This document shows, piece after piece, positions 1-8,347 of a DNA stretch of 64,000 bases. The notes below the pieces were generated by a model. It saw nothing but the letters and a program-made list of their open reading frames with translations. It searched no databases and was not told the origin of the DNA. The translations under genes and the position numbers were made by a program. The stretch covers positions 62,001 through 126,000 of the forward strand of contig DFNX01000004.1 in NCBI GenBank assembly GCA_002376235.1, written 5' to 3'. The stretch's first letter is position 1. Each line of letters begins with the position of its first letter. The stretch is from Neorhizobium sp. UBA3556. Lineage in GTDB: Bacteria; Pseudomonadota; Alphaproteobacteria; Rhizobiales; Rhizobiaceae.

Positions 1-198
1 GCAGAAGCCACGGCTACCGTCCTTCAGCGCTTTGATGAAGGCAGGAAAATCATCTTCGGACACCGCAACCGCTTCATAACTACCAGTCAAGCCATAGCGT
101 TTCAGCCAGTGGCGATGGATGATGGGCGAACGGGAGTGCTTTATCGGCCAACCGGTCACAAATGCCGCCGGCGCTTTATTTCCTTGACTATCAACCAT
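1..198 (-). CDS. aroE: Shikimate dehydrogenase, N-terminal part (cut by window edge)
   Basis: The reverse-strand frame starts at the ATG at 198-196 and stays open to the window edge, giving about 66 residues. They begin MVDSQGNKAP and contain FVTGWPIKHSRSP, the substrate-binding GxPxxHSxSP motif of shikimate dehydrogenases, which reduce 3-dehydroshikimate with NADPH in the cytosolic aromatic amino acid pathway. The start overlaps the end of maf by 8 bases, so the two are probably translationally coupled. The nucleotide-binding half lies outside the window. The family call is firm from the motif; AroE-like quinate/shikimate paralogues cannot be excluded from this fragment. Confidence 0.88.
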   Translation of the reverse strand, partial: MVDSQGNKAPAAFVTGWPIKHSRSPIIHRHWLKRYGLTGSYEAVAVSEDDFPAFIKALKDGSRGFC

Positions 199-790
199 CG
201 ATCGCCCCCAGATGTCTCAGTTCCTGCAGAAGCGGGAGCATGGGAAGGCCCAGAATGGTGAAATAATCGCCTTCAATCGCGGAAAAGAGATGAATGCCTT
301 CTCCCTCCAGCTGATAGGCGCCAACGCTGGAAAATGCCTTGTCGCCGATCCTGTCGAGATAACGATCGACAAATGCTTCTGTCAGGTTACGCGCAGTCAA
401 TTCGGCATAGGCGAGATGTTCCCAGACAAGGTTGCCATTTTTCACAATCGAAACGGCACTGTTCAGCCTATGGGTCCGGCCGGAGAGCGACATCAGGTTA
501 TCTTTGGCCTCGGCGCGGTTTTTTGCCTTGTGATAGACGCGGTCTCCAAGAGACATGGTCTGGTCGGAGCCGATCACCAAGGCGTCGGGGAAATGGCGGG
601 ATACATCTTGAGCCTTAGCTCTCGCCAAAATCGCTGCAACCGCTTCAGGGCCAGCTTGATCTTCACAGGCTTCGATCTGCCGTTCATCGATTTCGGCCGC
701 TTGCGATTGAAACGTCAGGCCGGCATTTTCGAGCAGCATTCGACGAAAGGGACTTGAGGAGGCAAGGACAAGTGTCACTTCAGGTATCAT
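191..790 (-). CDS. maf: Maf-like nucleoside triphosphate pyrophosphatase
   Basis: This 199-residue protein has the Maf/HAM1 signature near its N-terminus (LASSSPFRRMLLENAG), followed by a conserved acidic segment (EIDER) and VIGSDQTM. Family members hydrolyse non-canonical or modified nucleotides and some restrain septation. Length is normal for the family. It sits between the PPSR gene upstream (36-base gap) and aroE downstream (8-base overlap). This is the usual rhizobial leftward operon next to the origin. Which Maf subgroup (dTTP/UTP or m7GTP type) is not resolved here. Confidence 0.9.
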   Translation of the reverse strand: MIPEVTLVLASSSPFRRMLLENAGLTFQSQAAEIDERQIEACEDQAGPEAVAAILARAKAQDVSRHFPDALVIGSDQTMSLGDRVYHKAKNRAEAKDNLMSLSGRTHRLNSAVSIVKNGNLVWEHLAYAELTARNLTEAFVDRYLDRIGDKAFSSVGAYQLEGEGIHLFSAIEGDYFTILGLPMLPLLQELRHLGAIDG

Positions 791-826
791 CTCCGACGAA
801 TTGTATGGGCGAAAATCAATTCGGGA

Positions 827-1648
827 TTATCTGAGCTTCGGGCGCAGGGCAAGAATTGCCGCCGCCGTCTCCTCGATGGAACGGCGGGAAACATCGATGA
901 TCGGCCAATTGTTTCGCGCACAAAGCGCCCGCGCGTATTTGAGTTCTTCGTTGATGCTGGCGCGATCCGTGTAGGTATTGCGATCAAGCCCCTGGGAACT
1001 TCCGAGTTCGCGATTTTCCCTGATCTGGGAAATTCGATCGGTGGTCGCGATCAGTCCGACGATAAGGGGACGCTCGGCACTGTAGAGAGCATCAGGAAGA
1101 TCGACACCTGGCACGATCGGGATATTAGCCGTCTTGATGCCCCGGTTTGCAAGATAGATGCTCGTCGGAGTCTTTGAGGTTCGACTGATGCCGATCAGAA
1201 CGACATCAGCCTCATCATAAGTCTCGGGCATCTGGCCGTCATCATGATCCATGGCAAAGTTCAGCGCTTCTATCCGAGCGAAATAATCGTCGTTTAAAGC
1301 GTGTTGCGCCCCAACGCGGCGCCGCGACGGCGCACCCAGATAGGTCTGGAAGACGCCAAGAACCGGTTCCAGCACGTTGACGCAGGGCACGCCCATTTCA
1401 CGACATCGAAGATCGATCAGCGTTGCCAGATCCTGGTCTACGATTGTGTAAAGAACGATGCCGGGTTCTGCATCGACAGCATCCATGACGGCTGCGATCT
1501 GCTTTCTGTTCCTGATCAGCGGATAAACATGTTCGAGCGCATAACTGTTTTGAAATTGAGCCGCGACGGCTCGCCCTGCAGAGATCAAGGTCTCGCCGGT
1601 CGAGTCAGAAACGAGGTGCAAGTGGAAGAAGTTTTTCCGGTTCTCCAC
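827..1648 (-). CDS. PPSR/PDRP-type pyruvate,phosphate dikinase regulatory kinase/phosphotransferase (DUF299)
   Basis: The 273-residue protein starts with ENRKNFFHLHLVSDSTGET, typical of the PPSR (COG1806) family. It contains a nucleotide-binding loop in VLIGISRTSKTPTS near residue 150. Members switch pyruvate,phosphate dikinase or PEP synthetase on and off by Thr phosphorylation and Pi-dependent dephosphorylation. The start codon is GTG at 1648-1646. In Caulobacter, Rickettsia and related bacteria this gene directly flanks the replication origin on the side opposite hemE, which is the arrangement here. It reads away from the putative oriC and leads the maf-aroE cluster. Confidence 0.9.
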   Translation of the reverse strand: MENRKNFFHLHLVSDSTGETLISAGRAVAAQFQNSYALEHVYPLIRNRKQIAAVMDAVDAEPGIVLYTIVDQDLATLIDLRCREMGVPCVNVLEPVLGVFQTYLGAPSRRRVGAQHALNDDYFARIEALNFAMDHDDGQMPETYDEADVVLIGISRTSKTPTSIYLANRGIKTANIPIVPGVDLPDALYSAERPLIVGLIATTDRISQIRENRELGSSQGLDRNTYTDRASINEELKYARALCARNNWPIIDVSRRSIEETAAAILALRPKLR

Positions 1649-2046
1649 GTTATTCTTTACCGTTTGTTGATAACTCGGGACAGGCTGCCACGTTTATCGG
1701 GATGAGGGACGGGTCATGGGAAAACCGCCCCTTTTTCCACAATCAGCAGCGAGTTGGATTGATGGAACGCGAGGATGTGATTTGCGTGGATAAATGTCAT
1801 ATCCGCGAAACTTATCCACATCTTGTCTACAGACGAAGATCTCAGGAGAATCCATCCATATCATTGATTTTTATATATAATAATGGATTTTCCCCACACT
1901 CCATAAAACCGACAAGGTAGTTTTTATCTCGGCCAGCGGAGATTGGCAAAATTCTGGTTAATCTGGGGTTTGACTTTAATCCTTGATACTCACCGACTCT
2001 AAGAAATAGAAACCAATAGAAATTGGATTCTTTTAATAGGGGATAG
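1649..2046. other. oriC: Putative chromosomal replication origin (oriC) between the PPSR gene and hemE
   Basis: This is a 398-base gene-free stretch between divergent genes. It holds one perfect DnaA box (TTATCCACA, 1812-1820). Three 8-of-9 matches are also present: CGTGGATAA at 1785-1793, TTTTCCACA at 1733-1741, and TGTTGATAA at 1665-1673 (reverse of TTATCAACA). Next to the boxes is an AT-rich run around 1855-1882 with TTATATATAATAAT that could serve as an unwinding element. GANTC sites (CcrM methylation) lie at 1848, 1995 and 2026. Location between the PPSR family and hemE matches known alphaproteobacterial origins, and parAB with parS follow within 9 kb. Function as origin is inferred from position and boxes; no GC-skew calculation was possible. 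Confidence 0.72.
1812..1820 (+). promoter_or_regulatory. DnaA box, perfect consensus
   Basis: TTATCCACA matches the DnaA box consensus at all nine positions and sits in the middle of the gene-free interval between the PPSR gene and hemE, 18 bases after a reverse-orientation near-match. It is the strongest single piece of sequence evidence for an origin here. Confidence 0.75.
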
Positions 2047-3081
2047 ATGCCAGTGCCTGTGAAAAGGAAGATCGTCGAGGTGCTTGAAGGGAAGACCGTG
2101 GCACCTCCTCCGCTCTGGCTTATGAGGCAGGCCGGACGATATCTCCCCGAATACAGGGCAACGCGCCAACAGGCAGGTGGGTTCCTTGATCTCTGTTATA
2201 CGCCTGATCTGGCTGTCGAGGTTACGCTCCAGCCGATCAGGCGTTATTCCTTCGATGCTGCGATCCTCTTTTCCGATATCCTGGTCATTCCTGATGCTCT
2301 GGACAGGAAAGTGCGCTTCACTCCCGGTGAAGGCCCACAGATGGATCCGATCGACGAGACCGGTATCTATTCGTTGAAAGCGGATGGCACGCTTGCACAT
2401 CTCTCGCCGGTTCTTGAGACGGTGAAGCGGCTAAGACAGGAGCTGCCTGCCGAGACCGCTCTCCTCGGCTTCTGTGGCGCTCCCTGGACGGTAGCGACCT
2501 ATATGATTGCCGGACACGGCACGCCGGATCAGGCGCCTGCGCGTCTTTTCGGATATCGCAATCGAAAGGCGCTCGAACATTTGCTGATGTTTCTTGCCGA
2601 GATTTCTGCGGATTATCTGGTTGCGCAGATCGATGCGGGCGCTGATGCGGTTCAGATCTTCGATTCCTGGGCTGGTGTTCTGGGAGAAAAGGAATTCGAG
2701 GATTTTGCGGTGAGGCCGGTTGCGCGGATGATCGAGATCGTGCGCAGTAAACGGCCGAATGCGCGGATCATCGCCTTTGCCAAGGGTGCCGGAATGAATC
2801 TGCGCCATTATCGGCAGAAGACCGGTGCCGATGCGATCGGACTGGATTGGAGCGTACCATTGTCCTTTGCCGCAGAGCTGCAAAAGGATGGGCCGGTGCA
2901 GGGCAATCTTGACCCCATGAGGGTCGTGGCCGGCGGCCAATCGCTCGATGACGGTATTGATGCTATCCTGCAGGTGCTCGGGAATGGACCGCTGATCTTC
3001 AATCTTGGACATGGTATCACTCCGGAGGCGGATCCGGAAAATGTCGCCAGACTGGTGAAGCGCGTCAGGGGAATCGCCTGA
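2047..3081 (+). CDS. hemE: Uroporphyrinogen decarboxylase
   Basis: HemE decarboxylates the four acetate side chains of uroporphyrinogen III to coproporphyrinogen III in cytosolic heme synthesis. The 344-residue protein carries the N-terminal signature PPLWLMRQAGRYLPEYR, which holds the substrate-binding arginines, and the second signature GFCGAPWTVATYM. Length is standard. The ATG at 2047 follows the origin-like interval directly. The stop overlaps the hemJ start by one base (TGATG), so the two heme genes form an operon. hemE beside oriC is a recurring alphaproteobacterial arrangement. Confidence 0.96.
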   Translation: MPVPVKRKIVEVLEGKTVAPPPLWLMRQAGRYLPEYRATRQQAGGFLDLCYTPDLAVEVTLQPIRRYSFDAAILFSDILVIPDALDRKVRFTPGEGPQMDPIDETGIYSLKADGTLAHLSPVLETVKRLRQELPAETALLGFCGAPWTVATYMIAGHGTPDQAPARLFGYRNRKALEHLLMFLAEISADYLVAQIDAGADAVQIFDSWAGVLGEKEFEDFAVRPVARMIEIVRSKRPNARIIAFAKGAGMNLRHYRQKTGADAIGLDWSVPLSFAAELQKDGPVQGNLDPMRVVAGGQSLDDGIDAILQVLGNGPLIFNLGHGITPEADPENVARLVKRVRGIA

Positions 3082-3626
3082 TGGACCCGCGTGAGAAACC
3101 CCGTAGCGAGGGCGCAGGCGGAAAGGCCAAGGCGCGTGCCTTCATAGCGCTTGCGATATTCCTGCTCATTCTGGGCCTGACCTATGTGTTGAGACCGGAT
3201 GATTTCATATCGTATGTGAAGGCGTTTCACGTCATCGCCGTGATGTCATGGATGGCGGGACTTCTCTATTTGCCGCGGCTTTTCATCTACCACACCGACG
3301 CGCCGATCGGCTCCGAGCCGTCCGAGACGTTCAAGATGATGGAAAGACGGCTGCTCAAGGTCATCATGAACCCGGCGATGATGGTAAGCTGGATGCTTGG
3401 GCTTTACCTCGCATGGGATGTCTATGGATTTCAGGGTGGTTGGCTTCACGGCAAAATCGCCATGGTTTTCGCACTTACCGGCGTCCATGTGCTTTTTAGT
3501 CGCGCTGTTCGCGATTTTGCCGCAGACAAGCCGAGACGTACGGCAAGATACTGGCGGATATGGAATGAAGTCCCGACAGTCTTGATGATTGCAATTGTAA
3601 TCCTGGTCATCGTGAAGCCGTTCTGA
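3081..3626 (+). CDS. hemJ: Protoporphyrinogen IX oxidase HemJ
   Basis: This 181-residue integral membrane protein belongs to the UPF0093/HemJ family, which converts protoporphyrinogen IX to protoporphyrin IX. The diagnostic stretch FHVIAVMSWMAGLLYLPRLF contains the conserved histidine and arginine. Several hydrophobic segments follow, including one at the C-terminus (MIAIVILVIVKPF). The N-terminus before the first membrane segment (KPRSEGAGGKAKAR) is basic and likely cytoplasmic. The start overlaps the hemE stop by one base, and pairing with hemE fits the pathway role. Confidence 0.9.
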   Translation: MDPREKPRSEGAGGKAKARAFIALAIFLLILGLTYVLRPDDFISYVKAFHVIAVMSWMAGLLYLPRLFIYHTDAPIGSEPSETFKMMERRLLKVIMNPAMMVSWMLGLYLAWDVYGFQGGWLHGKIAMVFALTGVHVLFSRAVRDFAADKPRRTARYWRIWNEVPTVLMIAIVILVIVKPF

Positions 3627-3627
3627 G

Positions 3628-3647
3628 AAAAGGGCTTTCCTTTTTCT
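3628..3647 (+). terminator. Weak terminator-like hairpin after hemJ
   Basis: Just after the hemJ stop, AAAAGG (3628-3633) can pair with CCTTTT (3639-3644) around a five-base loop, with further T residues behind. The stem is short and AT-rich, so termination here is only possible. The rest of the 180-base interval before rho shows no gene; it is likely the rho leader and promoter region. Confidence 0.3.
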
Positions 3648-3806
3648 GAATAAGCCTCTTGCGGCATCGAGAGGGAAACGCTATTTTCGCGACACCTCCA
3701 TCTCGTGGCATGCGTGTAACCGACGTTGTCCCCGGATCTCATCCGCGGAAGCGAATTCCACCGACACGCCCAATTCCCTTATATTTTCTCAAGTGGTCCC
3801 CTCTTC

Positions 3807-5072
3807 ATGGCTGAAATGAAGCTTCAAGAACTTAAGAGCAAGTCTCCGACTGATTTGCTAACCTTTGCAGAGTCGCTGGAGGTCGAAAATGCCAGCACCA
3901 TGCGCAAGCAGGAGTTGATGTTTGCAATTCTGAAGGTTCTTGCCAGCCAGGACGTCGAAATCATCGGTGAGGGCGTGGTCGAGGTTCTGCAGGACGGTTT
4001 CGGCTTTCTGCGTTCCGCCAATGCAAATTATCTGCCGGGTCCCGACGATATCTATATCTCCCCCTCGCAGATCCGTCGCTTTTCGCTGAAGACTGGCGAT
4101 ACCGTCGAAGGCCCGATCCGCGGACCGAAGGAAGGCGAACGTTATTTCGCGCTTCTGAAGGTCAACACGATCAATTTCGATGATCCTGAGAAGATCCGTC
4201 ACAAGGTTCACTTCGACAACCTGACGCCGCTCTATCCGAACGAGCGGTTCAAGATGGAACTCGATATTCCGACCTCGAAGGACAATTCTGCGCGCGTCAT
4301 CGATCTCGTCGCACCGCTCGGTAAGGGCCAGCGCGGTCTGATTGTCGCTCCGCCGCGTACCGGTAAAACTGTTCTCTTGCAGAATATTGCGCATTCGATC
4401 ACCGCGAACCACCCGGAATGCTACCTGATCGTTCTTCTGATCGACGAACGTCCGGAAGAAGTGACGGACATGCAGCGTTCGGTGAAGGGTGAAGTCGTTT
4501 CCTCGACCTTCGATGAGCCGGCTGTGCGCCATGTGCAAGTCGCTGAGATGGTTATCGAGAAGGCCAAGCGTCTCGTTGAACATGGCCGAGATGTGGTTAT
4601 CCTGCTCGACTCCATCACGCGCCTTGGACGCGCTTACAACACCGTCGTGCCGTCTTCCGGCAAGGTCCTCACCGGTGGTGTTGACGCAAACGCGCTGCAG
4701 CGCCCCAAGCGCTTCTTCGGTGCGGCACGTAATATCGAAGAAGGCGGTTCGCTGACCATCATCGCGACGGCGCTTATCGATACCGGTAGCCGTATGGATG
4801 AAGTCATCTTCGAAGAATTCAAGGGTACGGGTAACTCGGAAATCGTGCTCGACCGCAAGGTTGCCGACAAGCGTATCTTCCCGGCCATGGATATTCTGAA
4901 ATCCGGCACGCGTAAGGAAGACCTTCTCGTTCCGCGCCAGGATCTGCAGAAGATATTCGTCCTTCGCCGTATCCTTGCGCCGATGGGAACAACGGATGCG
5001 ATCGAGTTCCTGATCGACAAGCTGAAGCAGACGAAGAACAATGCAGACTTCTTCGACTCGATGAATACATAA
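3807..5072 (+). CDS. rho: Transcription termination factor Rho
   Basis: Rho is the hexameric RNA-dependent ATPase that terminates transcription at unstructured C-rich RNA. I chose the ATG giving MAEMKLQELKSKSP, the standard alphaproteobacterial N-terminus (421 residues); the frame is open 27 codons further upstream without family support. The cold-shock RNA-binding domain carries GFGFLR at residues 64-69. The Walker A segment is PPRTGKT (182-188), and LLIDERPEEVT follows as the Walker B/catalytic region. A strong intrinsic terminator lies directly downstream. Confidence 0.97.
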   Translation: MAEMKLQELKSKSPTDLLTFAESLEVENASTMRKQELMFAILKVLASQDVEIIGEGVVEVLQDGFGFLRSANANYLPGPDDIYISPSQIRRFSLKTGDTVEGPIRGPKEGERYFALLKVNTINFDDPEKIRHKVHFDNLTPLYPNERFKMELDIPTSKDNSARVIDLVAPLGKGQRGLIVAPPRTGKTVLLQNIAHSITANHPECYLIVLLIDERPEEVTDMQRSVKGEVVSSTFDEPAVRHVQVAEMVIEKAKRLVEHGRDVVILLDSITRLGRAYNTVVPSSGKVLTGGVDANALQRPKRFFGAARNIEEGGSLTIIATALIDTGSRMDEVIFEEFKGTGNSEIVLDRKVADKRIFPAMDILKSGTRKEDLLVPRQDLQKIFVLRRILAPMGTTDAIEFLIDKLKQTKNNADFFDSMNT

Positions 5073-5101
5073 TCCTTAGCCGGATTCTTCAACGAACTTG
5101 C

Positions 5102-5133
5102 AGGCGCCCGAGATCCGGGCGCCTTTGTCTTTT
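5102..5133 (+). terminator. Rho-independent terminator downstream of rho
   Basis: A perfect 9-base stem, AGGCGCCCG (5102-5110) with CGGGCGCCT (5116-5124), encloses an AGATC loop and is followed by a T-rich tail (TTGTCTTTT). It separates rho from mnmE, whose ATG lies about 20 bases beyond. Confidence 0.85.
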
Positions 5134-5152
5134 GTGGATATGGAACGAAGAC

Positions 5153-6445
5153 ATGACACAGGCAACAATCTTCGCGCTTTCCAGCGGACAGCCGCCAGCA
5201 GGTGTGGCAGTCATACGGATAAGCGGCCCGGCTACGGGAGCAGTTATCAAGGGAATGACGGGATCCGTTCCTGCGCTGCGTCAGGCCAGTCTTCGAACGA
5301 TTCGCAACCGAAATGGTGAGATCCTGGATCAGGGGCTGGTGCTCTACTTCCAGGGTCCAAACTCATTTACCGGGGAAGATTGTGCCGAACTGCAGGTTCA
5401 TGGCAGTCGCGCTGTAGTGAATGCAGTTGCTCAGGCGCTGCGAGACTTTGGTTTGCGGCCCGCAGAGGCAGGTGAATTCGCCCGACGTGCATTTGAATAC
5501 GGGCGGCTTGACCTGGTCGAGGTTGAAGGCCTGTCCGATCTTGTATCGGCTGAGACTGAAATGCAGCGAAAGCTCGCGCTTCAAACCGGAATGGGGTCAC
5601 TATCTGCTCAATATAACGGATGGGCAGAGCGCCTAACCTACGCTAGGGCAATGATTGAAGCCGAGCTGGACTTTGCGGACGAGGATGACGCGCCAGATTC
5701 GGCTGCCGATCTTATAGATGGCGACCTGGCTGCTCTAATCGCAGAGATGTCCCTGGCGTCGGCATCTGCCAAATCCTCAGAAATCGTCCGAAATGGCTTC
5801 AAGGTCGCGATTATCGGAGCGCCCAACGCTGGAAAATCGAGCCTCTTGAACGCAATGGCGAAGCGCGAAGTGGCGATCGTGACCGATATTGCTGGCACAA
5901 CGCGTGATGTTCTGACGGTTGATCTGGATCTGGAGGGATATCTGGTTCGCCTCTTTGACACCGCAGGAATTCGCGACTCAGATGACGTTGTCGAACGCGA
6001 GGGTATACAACGTGCCAAGGCAGCGGCACGCTCGGCGGATATGATCCTATATCTCAGAGAGGCAGGGTGCGGTTCGGATGTGTTCGAAGACCATGGCATT
6101 CCCTATCTTTCAATAGAAACGAAGGCCGATCTCCATCCGGAAAACGGATCGAGTGACTTGCGTATATCCTCGGTTACGGGAGAGGGACTGGACAAAATCC
6201 AGAAGACTATCGTTGGCGTGGCTCGGGATACCTGGAATGATGGTTCTTCTGCAGGTAATAAGAGGCATCGCGAACATATCGCTGTCACTTCCCAATTTAT
6301 CCAAAATGCAGTAGATGAACCCCGACTTGAGTTGAAGGCCGATGCTTTAAGAGCGGCCGGAGACGAGCTTGGCAGAATTACCGGCCGCGTGGACGTTGAA
6401 GACCTCCTCGATGTGATTTTCTCAAAATTCTGCATTGGCAAATGA
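5153..6445 (+). CDS. mnmE: tRNA modification GTPase MnmE
   Basis: MnmE works with MnmG to install carboxymethylaminomethyl or aminomethyl groups at wobble uridine 34. The 430-residue form starting MTQATIFALSSGQPP fits the family N-terminus; an upstream in-frame ATG at 5132 adds seven residues and overlaps the rho terminator tail. The N-terminal folate-binding domain includes GLRPAEAGEFARRAF. The G domain has GAPNAGKS (222-229) and FDTAGIRDS. The protein ends FCIGK, the C-terminal Cys motif conserved in MnmE. mnmG follows 24 bases later. The stop codon is part of a parS site. Confidence 0.96.
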   Translation: MTQATIFALSSGQPPAGVAVIRISGPATGAVIKGMTGSVPALRQASLRTIRNRNGEILDQGLVLYFQGPNSFTGEDCAELQVHGSRAVVNAVAQALRDFGLRPAEAGEFARRAFEYGRLDLVEVEGLSDLVSAETEMQRKLALQTGMGSLSAQYNGWAERLTYARAMIEAELDFADEDDAPDSAADLIDGDLAALIAEMSLASASAKSSEIVRNGFKVAIIGAPNAGKSSLLNAMAKREVAIVTDIAGTTRDVLTVDLDLEGYLVRLFDTAGIRDSDDVVEREGIQRAKAAARSADMILYLREAGCGSDVFEDHGIPYLSIETKADLHPENGSSDLRISSVTGEGLDKIQKTIVGVARDTWNDGSSAGNKRHREHIAVTSQFIQNAVDEPRLELKADALRAAGDELGRITGRVDVEDLLDVIFSKFCIGK

Positions 6446-6458
6446 TTCACGTGAAACA
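6443..6458. promoter_or_regulatory. parS: parS centromere site at the mnmE-mnmG junction
   Basis: TGATTCACGTGAAACA differs from the canonical palindrome TGTTTCACGTGAAACA at one base, the third position. The first three bases are the TGA stop of mnmE. It lies about 4.5 kb from the putative origin and 2.5 kb from parA-parB, where ParB-binding sites are expected. Confidence 0.8.
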
Positions 6459-6469
6459 CAGAGGCTTCA

Positions 6470-8347
6470 ATGGCTGAAATGACCTTTGATGTGGTCGTAG
6501 TTGGCGGCGGGCATGCCGGATGCGAGGCCGCAAGTGCAGCTTCCCGCGTCGGAGCCTCAGTTGCGCTGGTAACGCATAAGCGCGAAACCATCGGCGTTAT
6601 GTCCTGTAATCCTGCAATTGGTGGATTGGGCAAGGGACATCTCGTGCGCGAGATTGATGCCCTGGACGGGCTGATGGGTCGCGTGGCTGATGCGGCTGGC
6701 ATCCAGTTCCGCCTTCTCAATCGCAAGAAAGGTCCAGCTGTTCGCGGTCCGCGGACCCAGGCAGATCGCCGGCTTTATCGGGAAGCGATGCAGCACGAGA
6801 TCGAGAACCATGCCAATCTGACGGTATTAGAGGGGGACGCGTTCGATATCGAGATGGGGGCAGACGGGGTTGTCAAAGCTCTTCTACTCTCCGATGGGCG
6901 CCGTATATCCTGCGCTTGCGTCGTTCTTGCAACCGGTACTTTCTTGCGTGGACTTATTCATATTGGCCAGAAGAAAATTCCGGCCGGCCGTAGCGGTGAG
7001 GCCCCATCGCTTGGACTGTCGGAGACGTTAAAGCGCTATGGGCTTGCTTTGGGCCGTCTGAAGACCGGAACGCCTGCCCGCCTCGACGGTCGAACGATTG
7101 ATTGGGCGTCGATAGATCGGCAGGAAGCCGACGATGTTCCTACACCCTTCTCTTTCATGACCGACCGGATTACCAACCCACAAATTGCCTGCGGCGTAAC
7201 GAGAACGACGCCTGAGACTCACAGGATTATTGCTGATAATATTCATCTGTCTGCCATGTATTCTGGCCAGATAGAGGGCGTCGGACCTCGTTACTGCCCC
7301 TCGATTGAAGACAAGATCGTTCGTTTCGGCGAGAGAGATGGACATCAGATTTTCCTCGAACCTGAAGGTCTCGACGATTTTAGCGTCTATCCGAATGGTA
7401 TCTCGACCTCCCTTCCGGAGGATGTTCAGGAGTCCTTCGTTCGAACTATCCCCGGATTGGAAAAGGTAACTATTCTGCATCCTGCCTATGCGATCGAATA
7501 CGATCATATAGATCCGAGAGAATTGCAGCCGTGGCTGGAGACGAAATCGATAAAAGGTCTCTTTCTTGTCGGCCAGATTAATGGAACGACGGGTTACGAG
7601 GAGGCGGGAGCGCAGGGATTGGTTGGCGGCTTGAATGCTGCGCGTCTTGCGCAGGGTATGCAGCCTCATATTTTTAGCCGAACCGATTCCTATATCGGTG
7701 TAATGATCGACGATCTGATCAATCGTGGTGTGACCGAACCCTATCGCATGTTTACATCGAGGGCCGAATTCCGTCTTTCACTTCGCGCCGATAATGCAGA
7801 CATGCGACTGACAGCGCTTGGGATTGAACTCGGCCTGGTTGGTCTGGATCGGTCTTCTCGGTTTTCGACCTATGTCGAGGCAATTAATTCCGGGCGAGAT
7901 CAGCTTCGTTCGCTCAGCCTTACACCAAATGAGGCGGCGCGTTATGGGTTGCATCTCAACAAGGATGGCCAGCGGCGGAGTGCTTACGAAATTCTATCGC
8001 ACCCCGATATGGAAATTTCCCGTCTCGCTCAAATCTGGGAAGAGCTTTCAGGCCTGTCGCCCAAGGTTGCCGAGGCTCTCGAAATCGAAGCAGGTTATGC
8101 TGTCTATATGGAGCGACAGGCAAATGATATACGGTCGGCGCAGCGTGACGAGGCGCTCGCAATTCCAGATTCTTTCGATTTTGATAGTATATCAGGTTTA
8201 TCTAACGAGTTGAAATTGAAGTTGCGTAGCGCCCAACCTCGAACGATTGCGCAGGCTGCTAAGATAGAAGGTATGACGCCAGCTGCTGTGACATTGCTAC
8301 TGGCACTGGTCAGGAAAATGGAAAAGAATATGAGGCAGGCGTCTTGA
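6470..8347 (+). CDS. mnmG: tRNA uridine-5-carboxymethylaminomethyl modification enzyme MnmG (GidA)
   Basis: MnmG is the FAD-dependent partner of MnmE in wobble uridine modification. The 625-residue protein begins with the dinucleotide-binding motif VVVGGGHAGCEAA. Family signatures follow: GVMSCNPAIGGLGKGHLVREIDALDG and QFRLLNRKKGPAVRGPRTQ in consecutive segments, then GQINGTTGYEEAGAQGL near residue 365. Length matches the family. The parS site lies in its 24-base upstream gap. Its stop overlaps the rsmG start by three bases. Confidence 0.97.
   Translation: MAEMTFDVVVVGGGHAGCEAASAASRVGASVALVTHKRETIGVMSCNPAIGGLGKGHLVREIDALDGLMGRVADAAGIQFRLLNRKKGPAVRGPRTQADRRLYREAMQHEIENHANLTVLEGDAFDIEMGADGVVKALLLSDGRRISCACVVLATGTFLRGLIHIGQKKIPAGRSGEAPSLGLSETLKRYGLALGRLKTGTPARLDGRTIDWASIDRQEADDVPTPFSFMTDRITNPQIACGVTRTTPETHRIIADNIHLSAMYSGQIEGVGPRYCPSIEDKIVRFGERDGHQIFLEPEGLDDFSVYPNGISTSLPEDVQESFVRTIPGLEKVTILHPAYAIEYDHIDPRELQPWLETKSIKGLFLVGQINGTTGYEEAGAQGLVGGLNAARLAQGMQPHIFSRTDSYIGVMIDDLINRGVTEPYRMFTSRAEFRLSLRADNADMRLTALGIELGLVGLDRSSRFSTYVEAINSGRDQLRSLSLTPNEAARYGLHLNKDGQRRSAYEILSHPDMEISRLAQIWEELSGLSPKVAEALEIEAGYAVYMERQANDIRSAQRDEALAIPDSFDFDSISGLSNELKLKLRSAQPRTIAQAAKIEGMTPAAVTLLLALVRKMEKNMRQAS

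Noticed and set aside
1950..1980. Two TTAA motifs in the putative origin as a CtrA site
   Set aside because: Spacing is 14 bases, not the seven required for TTAA-N7-TTAA.
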